A program made the position numbers and the translations under genes. Positions 42,251 to 50,775 of a stretch of 64,000 nucleotides of DNA are shown here, piece by piece. The notes under the pieces are model-generated. The model was not told the DNA's origin. It did no database searches and saw only the letters and a program-made list of their open reading frames with translations. The DNA is from Anaerococcus prevotii DSM 20548 (GTDB lineage: Bacteria; Bacillota; Clostridia; Tissierellales; Peptoniphilaceae). Location of the stretch: the NCBI RefSeq assembly GCF_000024105.1, contig NC_013171.1:1484501-1548500 (forward strand), read 5' to 3'. Within the stretch, counting starts at the first letter, position 1. Each line of letters starts with the position of its first letter.

Positions 42251-42280
42251 ATTATATATTATTTACATAAACATAGTTAA
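42251..42280 (-). promoter_or_regulatory. Promoter of the toxin mRNA
   Basis: TTAACT (42275-42280), an 18-base spacer and TATAAT (42251-42256) lie on the minus strand, starting an mRNA near 42244 with a leader of about 50 bases. The leader begins with a small TAACG/CGTTA hairpin, like the 5' stabilising hairpin of par RNA I. Confidence 0.6.
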
Positions 42281-42300
42281 AAACTTTGTCTAAAATACTC

Positions 42301-44085
42301 TTATCTCTCAAATTCCCTAATCTCCGCCAGAAATATATCCCCATATTGGAGGAGTTTTTTGTCTCCTACTCCCTTGATCATTAGCATTTCGTCTTCTGTT
42401 CTTGGTTTTTTCTGGGACATTTCTTTAAGACTTGCGTCGGAAAATATTATGAAGGGTGGGATATTTCTCATTCTTGCCATATCTAACCTCACTTCTTTCA
42501 GGTGTTTGAAGAGCTTTTCGTCATAGCTTAACTTATCATCGAAGCCGTCTTTCCTGACTCTTTCTTCTTCCTTTCTGATATTGACTAGGACTTTGACCTC
42601 TCCGAAAAGGACGTCCTTGGATTTTTCTGTAAGCTTAAGGATAGGGTAAGTTGTGCCTGAGACCTTGATATATCCATCTGCTGTGAGAGTTCCTATCAAG
42701 TCTTTGATGTAGGTCTTGGATTTATCTTTCATAATCCCATAGGTTGAGATCTTGTTTAGTTCTTTCTCCCTAGCGTTTTTATTCTTTGATCCCATCAGGC
42801 AATCGACTACAGTAGATGTTCCATATCTTTGGTCTAGGCGGTAGATGCAGGATAAGATTTTCTGGCTATCTACTGTTGCATCTTCCTTTTCTATCTCTGA
42901 TAGGCAATTGGTGCAGGCTCCACACTCATCCGCCGCATCTTGGCCAAAATAATTGAGTATATATTGTCTTAGACAGGCTGTGGTATTTACATAATTGATT
43001 ATAGTCTGGAGCTTTTCTAGCTGGATTCTCTTGTATACTCGGTTAGTTCCCATATTTATGAGGTGCTTGTTTATGATTATATCCTGACCTGAGTAAAGGA
43101 GGATACAAGTAGCCTCCTCTCCATCACGGCCTGCCCTTCCTGCTTCTTGGTAGTAGGATTCCATGTCCTTGGGCATATTGTAGTGGATGACATATCTTAC
43201 GTTAGACTTATCAATCCCCATACCAAAGGCATTAGTCGCAACAATTATCTTATCCTCATCATAGATAAAGGCATCCTGGCTCTTTTTCCTCTCGCTTTCA
43301 GTCATTCCAGCATGATATTTCCCGCAAGCATAGCCCATGGACTTAAGCTTCTTGTGGATAGCGTCGACTTTCTTCCTAGTCGAGGCATAGATAATACCTG
43401 AGTCTTCTTCGTGGTTACTTAAGAAGTCCTTGAGGTAGTTTATTTTCTTCTTTGGTTTTTCTACTAGAAAGAGGAGATTCTTCCTATCAAATCCTGTAAC
43501 TTTGACAAAAGGATCTTCCAATTCCAAGTTTTCTATTATATCATCCCTTACTTCCTTGGTTGCAGTGGCAGTAAAAGCTGTGATTTGAACCTTGTCGAAA
43601 GTCTCGTAAAGCTTGGGGATTAGCTTGTAGGAAGGCCTAAAGTCATGGCCCCATTGAGAAATACAGTGGGCTTCATCTACTGCTACAAATGAGACCTTAA
43701 AGTCTTTTAGAAAGTCTATGAAAAAGTCATTTTCGAGTCTTTCTGGTGATATGTAGACAAGCTTAACAGCACCTGACCTTATCTCAGATAGACTTTTCTT
43801 GTAATCTTCAAGGCTTAGGGAAGAATTGATAAGACTCGCGGCGATCCCATTTTCCCTAAGGGCATCCACCTGGTCTTTCATTAGAGAAATCAAGGGAGAT
43901 ATGACAAGGCTGATTCCATCCATCATAAGGGCAGGAAGCTGGTAGCAAATAGACTTACCCCCACCAGTAGGAAGGACGCCGAGCACATCCCTACCAGCGA
44001 GGATCTCCTTTATAATCTCCTCCTGGCCCTCCCTAAAAGAATCATAGCCAAAATATTTCTTCAAATTTCTAATCTCTTCTGTCAT
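42301..44085 (-). CDS. recQ: ATP-dependent DNA helicase RecQ
   Basis: This 3'-5' helicase acts in recombination and replication repair and has 594 residues. Helicase motifs are FREGQEEII (motif 0), GVLPTGGGKSICYQLPAL (Walker A), VDEAHCISQWGHDFRPSY (DEAH box and aromatic loop), IIYASTRKKVD, and YYQEAGRAGRDG (motif VI). Zinc ligands are in CLRQYILNYFG and CGACTNCLS (~360-385). A winged-helix RQC domain follows and the C-terminal HRDC domain (IPPFIIFSDASLKEM) ends the protein, so the full RecQ plan is present. Start behind GAGGAGATT. The stop codon is close to the toxin promoter, and read-through from recQ into the toxin gene is possible as no terminator intervenes. Confidence 0.97.
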   Translation of the reverse strand: MTEEIRNLKKYFGYDSFREGQEEIIKEILAGRDVLGVLPTGGGKSICYQLPALMMDGISLVISPLISLMKDQVDALRENGIAASLINSSLSLEDYKKSLSEIRSGAVKLVYISPERLENDFFIDFLKDFKVSFVAVDEAHCISQWGHDFRPSYKLIPKLYETFDKVQITAFTATATKEVRDDIIENLELEDPFVKVTGFDRKNLLFLVEKPKKKINYLKDFLSNHEEDSGIIYASTRKKVDAIHKKLKSMGYACGKYHAGMTESERKKSQDAFIYDEDKIIVATNAFGMGIDKSNVRYVIHYNMPKDMESYYQEAGRAGRDGEEATCILLYSGQDIIINKHLINMGTNRVYKRIQLEKLQTIINYVNTTACLRQYILNYFGQDAADECGACTNCLSEIEKEDATVDSQKILSCIYRLDQRYGTSTVVDCLMGSKNKNAREKELNKISTYGIMKDKSKTYIKDLIGTLTADGYIKVSGTTYPILKLTEKSKDVLFGEVKVLVNIRKEEERVRKDGFDDKLSYDEKLFKHLKEVRLDMARMRNIPPFIIFSDASLKEMSQKKPRTEDEMLMIKGVGDKKLLQYGDIFLAEIREFER

Positions 44086-44269
44086 AATCTCCTCTGTTTC
44101 TTTTCTTTTGATACTTATTTGATAAATATAAATACGACAAGATAATGCCTAGTTAACGATGATTTTAAAATAGCTTTGTAATTTTATCTCAATTGACTAT
44201 AGTTTTAAGTAATTTATTGAATTCCTACTTTGCCTTCTCATATCCTTTGTATTCGCATCCTGAATTTTC

Positions 44270-44595
44270 CTAAAGAGATCCCTCCACTCCGGTCGACGGT
44301 AGCTTGCGGGCTCAGGTCCAAAGACCTTCACCTTATTAACTCTGAACGATAGTCATCGTTCTTTTATCCTTTGTTATTTCTTAACAAAGGATACTGCACT
44401 GTTTTGCTTTGCAAAACAGTGGCCCATGACGAGAGCTCCCTCGATTTTGAACTCTTCGAGTTCTTGGAACTTGTTTTTCAAATAAGTCCCACTTATTCGA
44501 TTTTTTACAAAAATCGAAGCCCGACCGTCCGGCACTCTGCCATCAGCTCACTCTATTCGCTGTGTCCAGAACCATTAGGGACTAGGGTGGGGAAG
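44270..44595. repeat. Mosaic of palindromic repeats upstream of recQ
   Basis: This region is largely the inverted equivalent of 30020-30320. It contains R1 copy 3 at 44446-44538 (minus orientation) with the flanking TGCCATCAGCTCACT module (44537-44590), and a GGTCGACGGTAGCTTGCGGG/GGTCCAAAGACC segment (44291-44333). It also holds strong private hairpins ACGATAGTCATCGT, CCTTTGTT/AACAAAGG and CACTGTTTTGC/GCAAAACAGTG (44346-44412). An open frame (44371-44652) translates repeat sequence only. The 44086-44269 part is AT-rich with nothing I can support. Confidence 0.8.
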
Positions 44596-44630
44596 CTGAA
44601 TCTTCTAATGAATTTAAGTAATATTTCTGT

Positions 44631-44664
44631 AAAAAAAATAATTAAGCCCTAAGCCTAATTATTT
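44631..44664 (-). terminator. Terminator at the end of the eight-gene operon
   Basis: On the minus strand AATAATTAGGC pairs with GCTTAATTATT (with one bulge) across TTAGG, followed by T8. The left arm overlaps the last codons of the 44655 gene. Confidence 0.8.
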
Positions 44665-45779
44665 TCTTCTTCTGTATCAACGCCTTCGTCATCCGAGCTT
44701 TCTTCATCTTCGGAAGTTTCAGTATCTTCTGTATCAGAATCACTTGTTTCTTCTTTTTCTGATTCTTCTTCCGATTCTTCGCGAGTTTCTTTTTTATTTT
44801 CTTCTTCCTCTTCTGTAGAAGATTTGCTCTTGTTGGTGATGTATTCTTCCTTATCTACAGTCGCTCCCTCGCCTCTGTTAAAGATTATATCTCCTATTTT
44901 TGTTCTCATGGAGATCTTGTATTTGCCGTCGTTTTCGCTGGAGTAGCCGTCTTTGATATTTCTGTAGGAAATATTTCCTAGGATGAAGTTACCTACTGAT
45001 AGCTTGGCGTTTACATTGTAGTTATCGATTGTCTTATCGGCTTCTACTATTATGTCCCCTGTTTGGGTGATGAAGTCTAGTCTATTTCCAAGTGTTGAGT
45101 CTACTATGTTGATATTTCCTGTAGTTGTTTCAAGCTTGGTATTATTAATCTCAGCCTTGTTTAGGTTGATTGAACCTGATCCGTTTGAGATTGCTCCTTG
45201 GAAGTAGGCATTATCTACACTTACATTTCCGCTATCCAGTCTTAGGTCGAAGTTTTTGACTTCAAGGTCTGTGATTTTGACATCACCTGCAGTAATTTTC
45301 CCCTTGATCTCATCTAGACCGCCTTCCATTGGTAGGAAGATTCTAACTATAGGAATTTTATCCTTCATGTAGAGTTCCTTGCCAACAACCTTATTCTTAA
45401 GCTTTAGCTCTCCTTCATTGAAGCTTACCTCCATATCGTAGGAGTTTTCCTCTCCCCTGTAGAGGACTGTATATTCGACATAAGGATTGGTGTTAGATCT
45501 TTGGATTCTCACATCACATGTACCTAGGTCAAAGTTTATGGTCTTAATCTTGTTTAAATCTACACGCATAATCCTAGATTGGTTGTAGGAATTGTCGTCG
45601 ATTTCTGTAGTTGTAGCTAGCTTGTTTGAGATAGGGTTTCTCCTACTTGTGCCAAAATATATGGCAAGGGCAAGGATTATCACTAGTCCAACTATAGCTA
45701 TTATTTTCTTTTTAGAAAATCCCAGAATATTTTTTATTTTATTGTCAGTTTTTTTCGTATTTTTTCTATTCTTTCCCAT
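44655..45779 (-). CDS. Membrane-anchored DUF4097-like protein with acidic tail
   Basis: The 374-residue product has a basic N-terminus (MGKNRKNTKKTDNKIKN), one membrane helix (~25-44, IIAIVGLVIILALAIYFG) and an extracellular domain. From ~60 to 300 the outer domain is a series of short beta repeats (GDVKITDLEVKNFDLRLDSG, then GNINIVDSTLGN) typical of the DUF4097/putative-adhesin beta-helix. The last 65 residues are extremely rich in Ser and Glu. DUF4097 proteins are often linked to envelope stress regulation, but no regulator is nearby. It is last in the operon and overlaps the previous gene by 14 bases. Confidence 0.75.
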   Translation of the reverse strand: MGKNRKNTKKTDNKIKNILGFSKKKIIAIVGLVIILALAIYFGTSRRNPISNKLATTTEIDDNSYNQSRIMRVDLNKIKTINFDLGTCDVRIQRSNTNPYVEYTVLYRGEENSYDMEVSFNEGELKLKNKVVGKELYMKDKIPIVRIFLPMEGGLDEIKGKITAGDVKITDLEVKNFDLRLDSGNVSVDNAYFQGAISNGSGSINLNKAEINNTKLETTTGNINIVDSTLGNRLDFITQTGDIIVEADKTIDNYNVNAKLSVGNFILGNISYRNIKDGYSSENDGKYKISMRTKIGDIIFNRGEGATVDKEEYITNKSKSSTEEEEENKKETREESEEESEKEETSDSDTEDTETSEDEESSDDEGVDTEEENN

Positions 45780-46152
45780 TATTAGCTCCGATAATGTTCT
45801 GTTTTATAATAAGTCCAGTTGTAAATATTAGGATAAGCCCCACGAAGTATACCTCATTTGCTCCCAAGAAGGGCTTAAGAAGTGCTAGAAATATATCATC
45901 GAGCTTATCTCCTCTTATATATTGTATCATAAAGGCCAGACTAATTACATTATAAATCGCAAGTAGTAAGTAGAATATGTGTTTGGACACAAATAAGCCT
46001 TCCTTATTTATGAAGATAGAATCCAGATATACAAAAAGGATTGTAACTATAAGATAGTATATTTCCATTCCTTCTCTTAGGTAATATCCGCATCCTATAA
46101 GGAAAGCGAAAAGACTTATGGCCTTTATTTCATTTAAAGTTTTTTCTTTCAA
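45766..46152 (-). CDS. Four-helix membrane protein of unknown function
   Basis: This gene is not recognised. The 128-residue product has four predicted membrane segments: AISLFAFLIGCGYYLREG, IYYLIVTILFVYLDSIFI, IFYLLLAIYNVISLAFMI and VYFVGLILIFTTGLII. Short polar loops include RGDKLDDIFLALLKPF. It overlaps truA by four bases (ATGA) upstream and the DUF4097-like gene downstream, so it is an internal member of the operon. A partnership with the beta-helix membrane protein that follows is plausible from this close packing but unproved. Confidence 0.65.
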   Translation of the reverse strand: MKEKTLNEIKAISLFAFLIGCGYYLREGMEIYYLIVTILFVYLDSIFINKEGLFVSKHIFYLLLAIYNVISLAFMIQYIRGDKLDDIFLALLKPFLGANEVYFVGLILIFTTGLIIKQNIIGANNGKE

Positions 46153-46889
46153 AATTCTACCCTCCGCAAGTATAGGCCCTGGGCTCCCAAGGCGGGATTT
46201 GCTCTTTTATTATTGTCCTTATCGAAAAACTTCCTGTAATCATCTAGGCTAAGCCTTCCTCGGCTAAGCTCTATAAGAGATCCTACCATGATCCTTACCT
46301 GGTTATGGAGGAAAGATTCCCCCTTAAAATAAATAGCAAGGTCATCTCCTTCTTCCTCGAAGTAGGCCTCGTCGATCTTCCTTACTGTATTTATCTTAAG
46401 CTTTTTATCCTCTCTCATAAATAGCCTAAAGTCATGCTCGCCCTCTAGGATCTTAAGACCCTGATCCAATCTTTTTAGGTCTAGGGGGTAGGATATTTCT
46501 TCCTTGTAGTTCCTAAAGACTGGATACATGAGCCTTCCCCTGTAGATCACATACTTATAAAGCTTGGACTTACAGGAAAATCTCGCATGAAAGTCTAGGC
46601 TAACTTCCTTCGAAGAAAGGGCCAATATATCATCTGGTAAGTGGGGCTGGATATGGAAGCTAAAGGCCTTGGGACTTATATTAGATGCTGTAAGGAAGTT
46701 TACGAAGTGGCTTCTGGCGTGAACTCCACTGTCGGTCCTCCCGCAGGATACAATCCTATTATCCTCTCCCGTAACCTTTCTTATAGCATTTCTTAACTCT
46801 TCTTCTACGCTTCTTTCGTCCTTTTGGTATTGAAAGCCTGCAAAGTTCGTCCCATCGTAGGCTGTTTCTAGAAGTACATTTCTAATCAT
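46149..46889 (-). CDS. truA: tRNA pseudouridine(38-40) synthase TruA
   Basis: This enzyme isomerises uridines 38-40 in the anticodon stem. The ATG at 46889 is used since MIRNVLLETAYDGTNFAGFQ is the standard TruA N-terminus and it overlaps the ecfT stop (ATGA). The in-frame ATG at 46949 would lie inside ecfT. The catalytic Asp is in CGRTDSGVHARSHFVNF (~residues 48-64). KLYKYVIYRG and FLHNQVRIMVGSLIELSRGR are also conserved. At 246 residues it is normal length. Pairing of ecfA1-A2-T with truA is common in Firmicutes, where it follows the ribosomal protein genes. Confidence 0.97.
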   Translation of the reverse strand: MIRNVLLETAYDGTNFAGFQYQKDERSVEEELRNAIRKVTGEDNRIVSCGRTDSGVHARSHFVNFLTASNISPKAFSFHIQPHLPDDILALSSKEVSLDFHARFSCKSKLYKYVIYRGRLMYPVFRNYKEEISYPLDLKRLDQGLKILEGEHDFRLFMREDKKLKINTVRKIDEAYFEEEGDDLAIYFKGESFLHNQVRIMVGSLIELSRGRLSLDDYRKFFDKDNNKRANPALGAQGLYLRRVEF

Positions 46890-47680
46890 AGGAAGTGAAG
46901 GACTATTACTATTGTGCAGAATATGGTAAAGAGGGAAATGACTAGCCAATCCACCCTTCCCATATTAATCTCGTTAAGCTTAGTCCTCTCATGTCCTATC
47001 CTATACATCCTCGCTTCCATGGCTGTGGCGAGATCGTCACTTCTTTTGAAGGAGTTAATAAATAGTGGGACTAGAAGAGGAATCATGCTCACGGCTCTAT
47101 TGATAATATTTCCAGATTCGAAGTCCGCTCCTCTTGCCATTTGGGCCATCCTTATCTTTTGCGCCTCATCAAATAGGGTTGGGATAAATCGAAGGGATAT
47201 GGAAATCATCATAGCAAGCTCCCCTGCTGGAAAACCAAATTTCTTGAGGGGTGAGAAGAGCTTTTCGAGTCCATAGGTTAGCTCCATCGGACTTGTGGTG
47301 TAGGTTAGAACAGAGGTCGATAGGATTATTAGGATAAGTCTTAGGACTGTAAAGGCTGTCCTGTGGATTCCTTCTGCTGTTACTGTGACAGGTCCAAGTT
47401 CAAAGACTGCCCTACCAGGTGTTGTAATTAGGTTAATAAGTCCTGTAATAATTATGATAAATATCACGGGCTTTAGGGACTTAAGGACGCTCTTTATTGG
47501 AATCTTCGCTACTGCTAGCATAGCGATTAATAAAATTACAAAGGGTATATAGCCATAAAAGTCATCTACAAAAAATATTGTTATTATATACAAAAATACT
47601 CCCACGATCTTTACTCTAGGATCTAGCCTGTGGATAAAGGTATCAAAAGGAAGGTATTGTCCTATGCTAATGTTTGCCAT
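46886..47680 (-). CDS. ecfT: Energy-coupling factor transporter transmembrane protein EcfT
   Basis: This is the membrane coupling subunit that joins the two EcfA ATPases to interchangeable substrate-binding S components for vitamins or metal ions. It has 264 residues and about five to six membrane segments. The two cytoplasmic coupling helices carry the Ala-Arg-Gly/Ala-Met-Glu-type motifs: MAQMARGADFESG (~160) and ATAMEARMYRIGHER (~212). It overlaps ecfA2 by 14 bases and truA by four. No S component gene is found in the window, so the module is group II type, with S components encoded elsewhere. Confidence 0.96.
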   Translation of the reverse strand: MANISIGQYLPFDTFIHRLDPRVKIVGVFLYIITIFFVDDFYGYIPFVILLIAMLAVAKIPIKSVLKSLKPVIFIIIITGLINLITTPGRAVFELGPVTVTAEGIHRTAFTVLRLILIILSTSVLTYTTSPMELTYGLEKLFSPLKKFGFPAGELAMMISISLRFIPTLFDEAQKIRMAQMARGADFESGNIINRAVSMIPLLVPLFINSFKRSDDLATAMEARMYRIGHERTKLNEINMGRVDWLVISLFTIFCTIVIVLHFL

Positions 47681-48530
47681 CTTTTCCTCCTAGAACTCTC
47701 TTAAGCTCAGAAATGGCATCGTCTACTGTGTAGATATCATCTCTTACTTGTGGATTTTTCTCCTTGTAGGCCCTCATAAACTTTGTAATCTGTGGCACGT
47801 CAAGACCAATACTATTAAGCTCAGCCTGGGTGAAGGTATCGTAGGTTGACTTATCTGAGTAGACTTCTCCCTTATTCATCACGATTACCCTATCTACATA
47901 CTCTGCCACATCCTCCATGGAGTGACTTACAAGTACAATAGAAAGCTCTGGATCGGCCTCGTAGAGGGAGATGATCTCTTCAAATATCTCATCACGGCCG
48001 ACTGGGTCAAGGCCTGCTGTAAGTTCGTCTAGGACAAGGACCTTGGGATTCATAGAAAGAATTCCCGCAACAGCTACCCTTCTTTGTTGACCTCCAGAAA
48101 GCTCGAAGGGAGACTTATCCTTATAGGTCTCATAGTCTAGGCCAACTTTTGCCATAGCAGCCCTTACACGCCCGTCTATTTCTTCTTCACTTAGGCCCAT
48201 GTTCTTGGGACCAAAGGCAATATCCTTGGCTATGGTCTCTTCGAAGAGTTGGTTTTCCGGATATTGGAAGACTAAACCTACCTTAAATCTCGCATCTTTT
48301 CTTTTTTTCTTATCTTTTGAGTTGATTCCATCTATAAGGCAATCGCCATTAGTAGGAATGAGTAGGCCGTTTAGGAGTTGGACTAGGGTAGACTTACCAG
48401 AGCCCGTTTGGCCAATAAGGCCTACAATTTCGTGAGAGTTGATCTCTAGATTGATATCCTTAAGGGCGTAGACTTCTGAAGGAAGGCCTGCATTGTAGAT
48501 GTAATCAACATTTTTTAGTTCAATTTTCAT
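47667..48530 (-). CDS. ecfA2: Energy-coupling factor ATPase EcfA2
   Basis: This is the second ABC ATPase of the ECF module, 287 residues. Walker A is GLIGQTGSGKSTLVQLLNG (~37-55), the Q-loop is VFQYPENQLFEETIAKDIAFG, the signature is ELSGGQQRRVAVAG (~145) and Walker B is VLVLDELTAGLDPVGRDEI. Leu replaces Pro in the usual DEPTAGLD, a conservative oddity. The C-terminal extension typical of EcfA proteins (~230-287) is present. Overlaps with ecfA1 upstream and ecfT downstream show tight co-translation. Confidence 0.95.
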   Translation of the reverse strand: MKIELKNVDYIYNAGLPSEVYALKDINLEINSHEIVGLIGQTGSGKSTLVQLLNGLLIPTNGDCLIDGINSKDKKKRKDARFKVGLVFQYPENQLFEETIAKDIAFGPKNMGLSEEEIDGRVRAAMAKVGLDYETYKDKSPFELSGGQQRRVAVAGILSMNPKVLVLDELTAGLDPVGRDEIFEEIISLYEADPELSIVLVSHSMEDVAEYVDRVIVMNKGEVYSDKSTYDTFTQAELNSIGLDVPQITKFMRAYKEKNPQVRDDIYTVDDAISELKRVLGGKDGKH

Positions 48531-49348
48531 ATAAGTTCTAAAAACTCCTCGATATTTAGGGGAAGCTCATCCATTTCGATTCCTGAATTTCTAAGGGCGA
48601 AGGCAACTTCCGTAACTTGGGGAACAGCAAGGCCCAGCTTTTTCATCTGACCTACCTTGGAGAAGACTTCTCTGGCAGTCCCTTCAAGGGCCTTCTTGCC
48701 GCTATCTAGGACTACGATCTTATCTGCAAGGACTGCTTCTTCCATATAGTGGGTGATGTAGATTATGGTCTTGCCATAGTTTTTGTTAAGGTCCTTTACA
48801 AGATTTATAACATCCTTCCTTCCCTTGGGATCTAGCATGGCTGTTGGCTCATCAAAGATTATATAATCTGATAACATGGCTATAACTCCTGCTATAGATA
48901 CTCTTTGCTTTTGCCCTCCAGAAAGATTGGAAGGATTTCTCCTCTTATAGTCAGTCATGCCCACAAGGTCAATTGCCGAATCAACCCTCTCCCTAAGTTC
49001 TGGATTAGGAACAGCTAGATTTTCTGGACCGAAGGCAACTTCTTCTTCTACAGTGGTGGCGACCATTTGATTGTCAGGATTTTGGAAGACCATGGAGCAT
49101 TTCTCCCTGATATCCCAAATCCTATCTTCGTCCTTACTATTTAAATCATCCACCCAAATATCTCCTGAGCTAGGAAATATCTGAGCATTTAAGAGCTTGC
49201 CTAGGGTAGACTTACCTGACCCATTGTGGCCGAGGATAGCTACGAAGTCTCCCTTTTCAATTTCTATAGACACATTATCGAGTGCCTTCTTCTCTTCTTC
49301 GTCTTCTCCTGTCGGATAGACATAGGTTAAATTCTCTATCTTTATCAT
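48527..49348 (-). CDS. ecfA1: Energy-coupling factor ATPase EcfA1
   Basis: This is the first ABC ATPase of the ECF vitamin/metal importer, 273 residues. Walker A is AILGHNGSGKSTLGKLLNAQ (~34-53), the Q-loop is VFQNPDNQMVATTVEEEVAFG, the signature is LSGGQKQRVSIAG (~143) and Walker B is YIIFDEPTAMLDPKGRKDV. The QNPDNQ motif is diagnostic for EcfA1. It begins nine bases after the L,D-transpeptidase gene and overlaps ecfA2 by four bases. The ADP-binding and coupling surfaces look intact. Confidence 0.95.
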   Translation of the reverse strand: MIKIENLTYVYPTGEDEEEKKALDNVSIEIEKGDFVAILGHNGSGKSTLGKLLNAQIFPSSGDIWVDDLNSKDEDRIWDIREKCSMVFQNPDNQMVATTVEEEVAFGPENLAVPNPELRERVDSAIDLVGMTDYKRRNPSNLSGGQKQRVSIAGVIAMLSDYIIFDEPTAMLDPKGRKDVINLVKDLNKNYGKTIIYITHYMEEAVLADKIVVLDSGKKALEGTAREVFSKVGQMKKLGLAVPQVTEVAFALRNSGIEMDELPLNIEEFLELI

Positions 49349-49356
49349 TTTTCTTC

Positions 49357-50766
49357 CTAGTAAGCCATAGCTGGTGAGTTGTTGGTGCTTGACTCATATA
49401 CTATGACTGGTGTGTGGATTTCTGCGTTTTCATATATTACTTGGGCTACATAAGGTGGGAGGTTTAAACAACCGTGACTTCCGTTTGAGAAGTATATTCC
49501 TCCACCAAAGGCTCCTCCCCTCCATGGGGCATCGTGGAAGCCTTCGCCGTCCCAGCCTATTGGCATCCAATAATCAACTGGTGTCTTGTAGGACTCTCCT
49601 GTAAAGTCAACTCCTTCTAGCTTGGCATTAGTAGATTTGGATAGGATTGATCCTACTCCGACATTAGTCTCCCAACCAGGAGAAACTAGGCCTGTGACAA
49701 GTGGGCTTTCTATTACAAGCTCGCCATTTTTGTAAAACCAGAGATATTGGCGGGAGATGTCTACTTCTATATAGGTATTTCCTATATCAGTACCATTAGC
49801 TGTTCTCTCGTAGCCGTATCTTTCATAAACTGGCTCAACTTCTCCACTTTTTCTCTCATTGAAAAGCTTAAGGACTTCATCAGCAGTTGCTGTTTGGTCA
49901 AGTACATAACCGTAAACACCAGGATTTACTGTAATCTCTCCAACTCCTGTCGCATTAAACTTTCTTTCAGTTCCGTAAGTGTCAGTCTTATCAGCAACAT
50001 CTTTCATAAAGGCAAGAAGCTTATCATAATCAAGCTCGAAGACCTTGCCCTTTTGGACTAGCATTTCTACAAGCTTATCTCCCTTAAGGCCTATATCGAA
50101 ACCGTTGAAGTTAAACTTGATATTCATAGCTTCGATCTTTTTGGCATCTTCCTTAAGGTCATTAAGCTCCTTAGAATCTGAAAGGACTTCCGGATTCTTA
50201 TAGTCTTCATCTGTAAGTTCAATATCCTCATGGTCAGAATTAATTGCCTTAACTATTTGATCTTTAACCTTGGCATATTCGAGTTTGTTACCCATTACTG
50301 CATCTTTTACGTCAAATGATCCATCATGAAATACAAGACTTGCATCTTCTGGTTCTGTCACATTGGTAAAGAGTGGAGATTCCTTTAAGAGCTCATCAAG
50401 CTTTCCCTCATCATATTTTATATTATAATCAAATTTAAGATCATCCTTCTTGCCATTTACAAGATAGATTGGCCAAGCAAAGGGATTTTGGTCGATAGAT
50501 GCGTTTTGTGGAATCTTCGCATCGTAGCCTATATCCTTAGAATTTAGGACAAAATTTCTATCATCTCTTCCCTTAACTTCTAGCTTAAAATCATCTCCGA
50601 CAGCTTCTAGGGCGGACTCCCTTGAAGCAAATGAAACATCATTTCCATTTATATAAGTATTTGGTAGGGTTATAAAAGAAAATATAACAGTCACTATCAA
50701 ATAAATACCTATTATTCCTAGTAAAACAAGAGGCCAAGTCTTGTTGTTTTTCTTATTGTCTGTAAT
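49357..50766 (-). CDS. L,D-transpeptidase (YkuD) with peptidoglycan-binding-like N-domain, probable ATT start
   Basis: This membrane-anchored enzyme makes 3-3 peptidoglycan cross-links or attaches proteins to the wall. AGGAGG lies five bases before an ATT at 50766, and no ATG, GTG or TTG is available near it. From there the 469-residue product has a Lys/Asn-rich cytoplasmic tail, then a membrane helix (LVLLGIIGIYLIVTVIF), an exported domain, and the YkuD catalytic domain (~330-460). The latter has the GGIYFSNGSHGCLNLP motif with catalytic Cys. Beginning instead at TTG 50700 would cut the membrane helix and leave no ribosome binding site. It is ten bases after the methyltransferase stop. A central domain (~200-310) resembles YkuD-linked PG-binding domains. 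Confidence 0.87.
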   Translation of the reverse strand: MTDNKKNNKTWPLVLLGIIGIYLIVTVIFSFITLPNTYINGNDVSFASRESALEAVGDDFKLEVKGRDDRNFVLNSKDIGYDAKIPQNASIDQNPFAWPIYLVNGKKDDLKFDYNIKYDEGKLDELLKESPLFTNVTEPEDASLVFHDGSFDVKDAVMGNKLEYAKVKDQIVKAINSDHEDIELTDEDYKNPEVLSDSKELNDLKEDAKKIEAMNIKFNFNGFDIGLKGDKLVEMLVQKGKVFELDYDKLLAFMKDVADKTDTYGTERKFNATGVGEITVNPGVYGYVLDQTATADEVLKLFNERKSGEVEPVYERYGYERTANGTDIGNTYIEVDISRQYLWFYKNGELVIESPLVTGLVSPGWETNVGVGSILSKSTNAKLEGVDFTGESYKTPVDYWMPIGWDGEGFHDAPWRGGAFGGGIYFSNGSHGCLNLPPYVAQVIYENAEIHTPVIVYESSTNNSPAMAY

Positions 50767-50775
50767 AATATCCTC

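Noticed and set aside
44371-44652. 93-codon plus-strand frame
   Set aside because: It translates the inverted R1 repeat; the similar peptide in the uvrB extension reflects repeat DNA, not a protein family.
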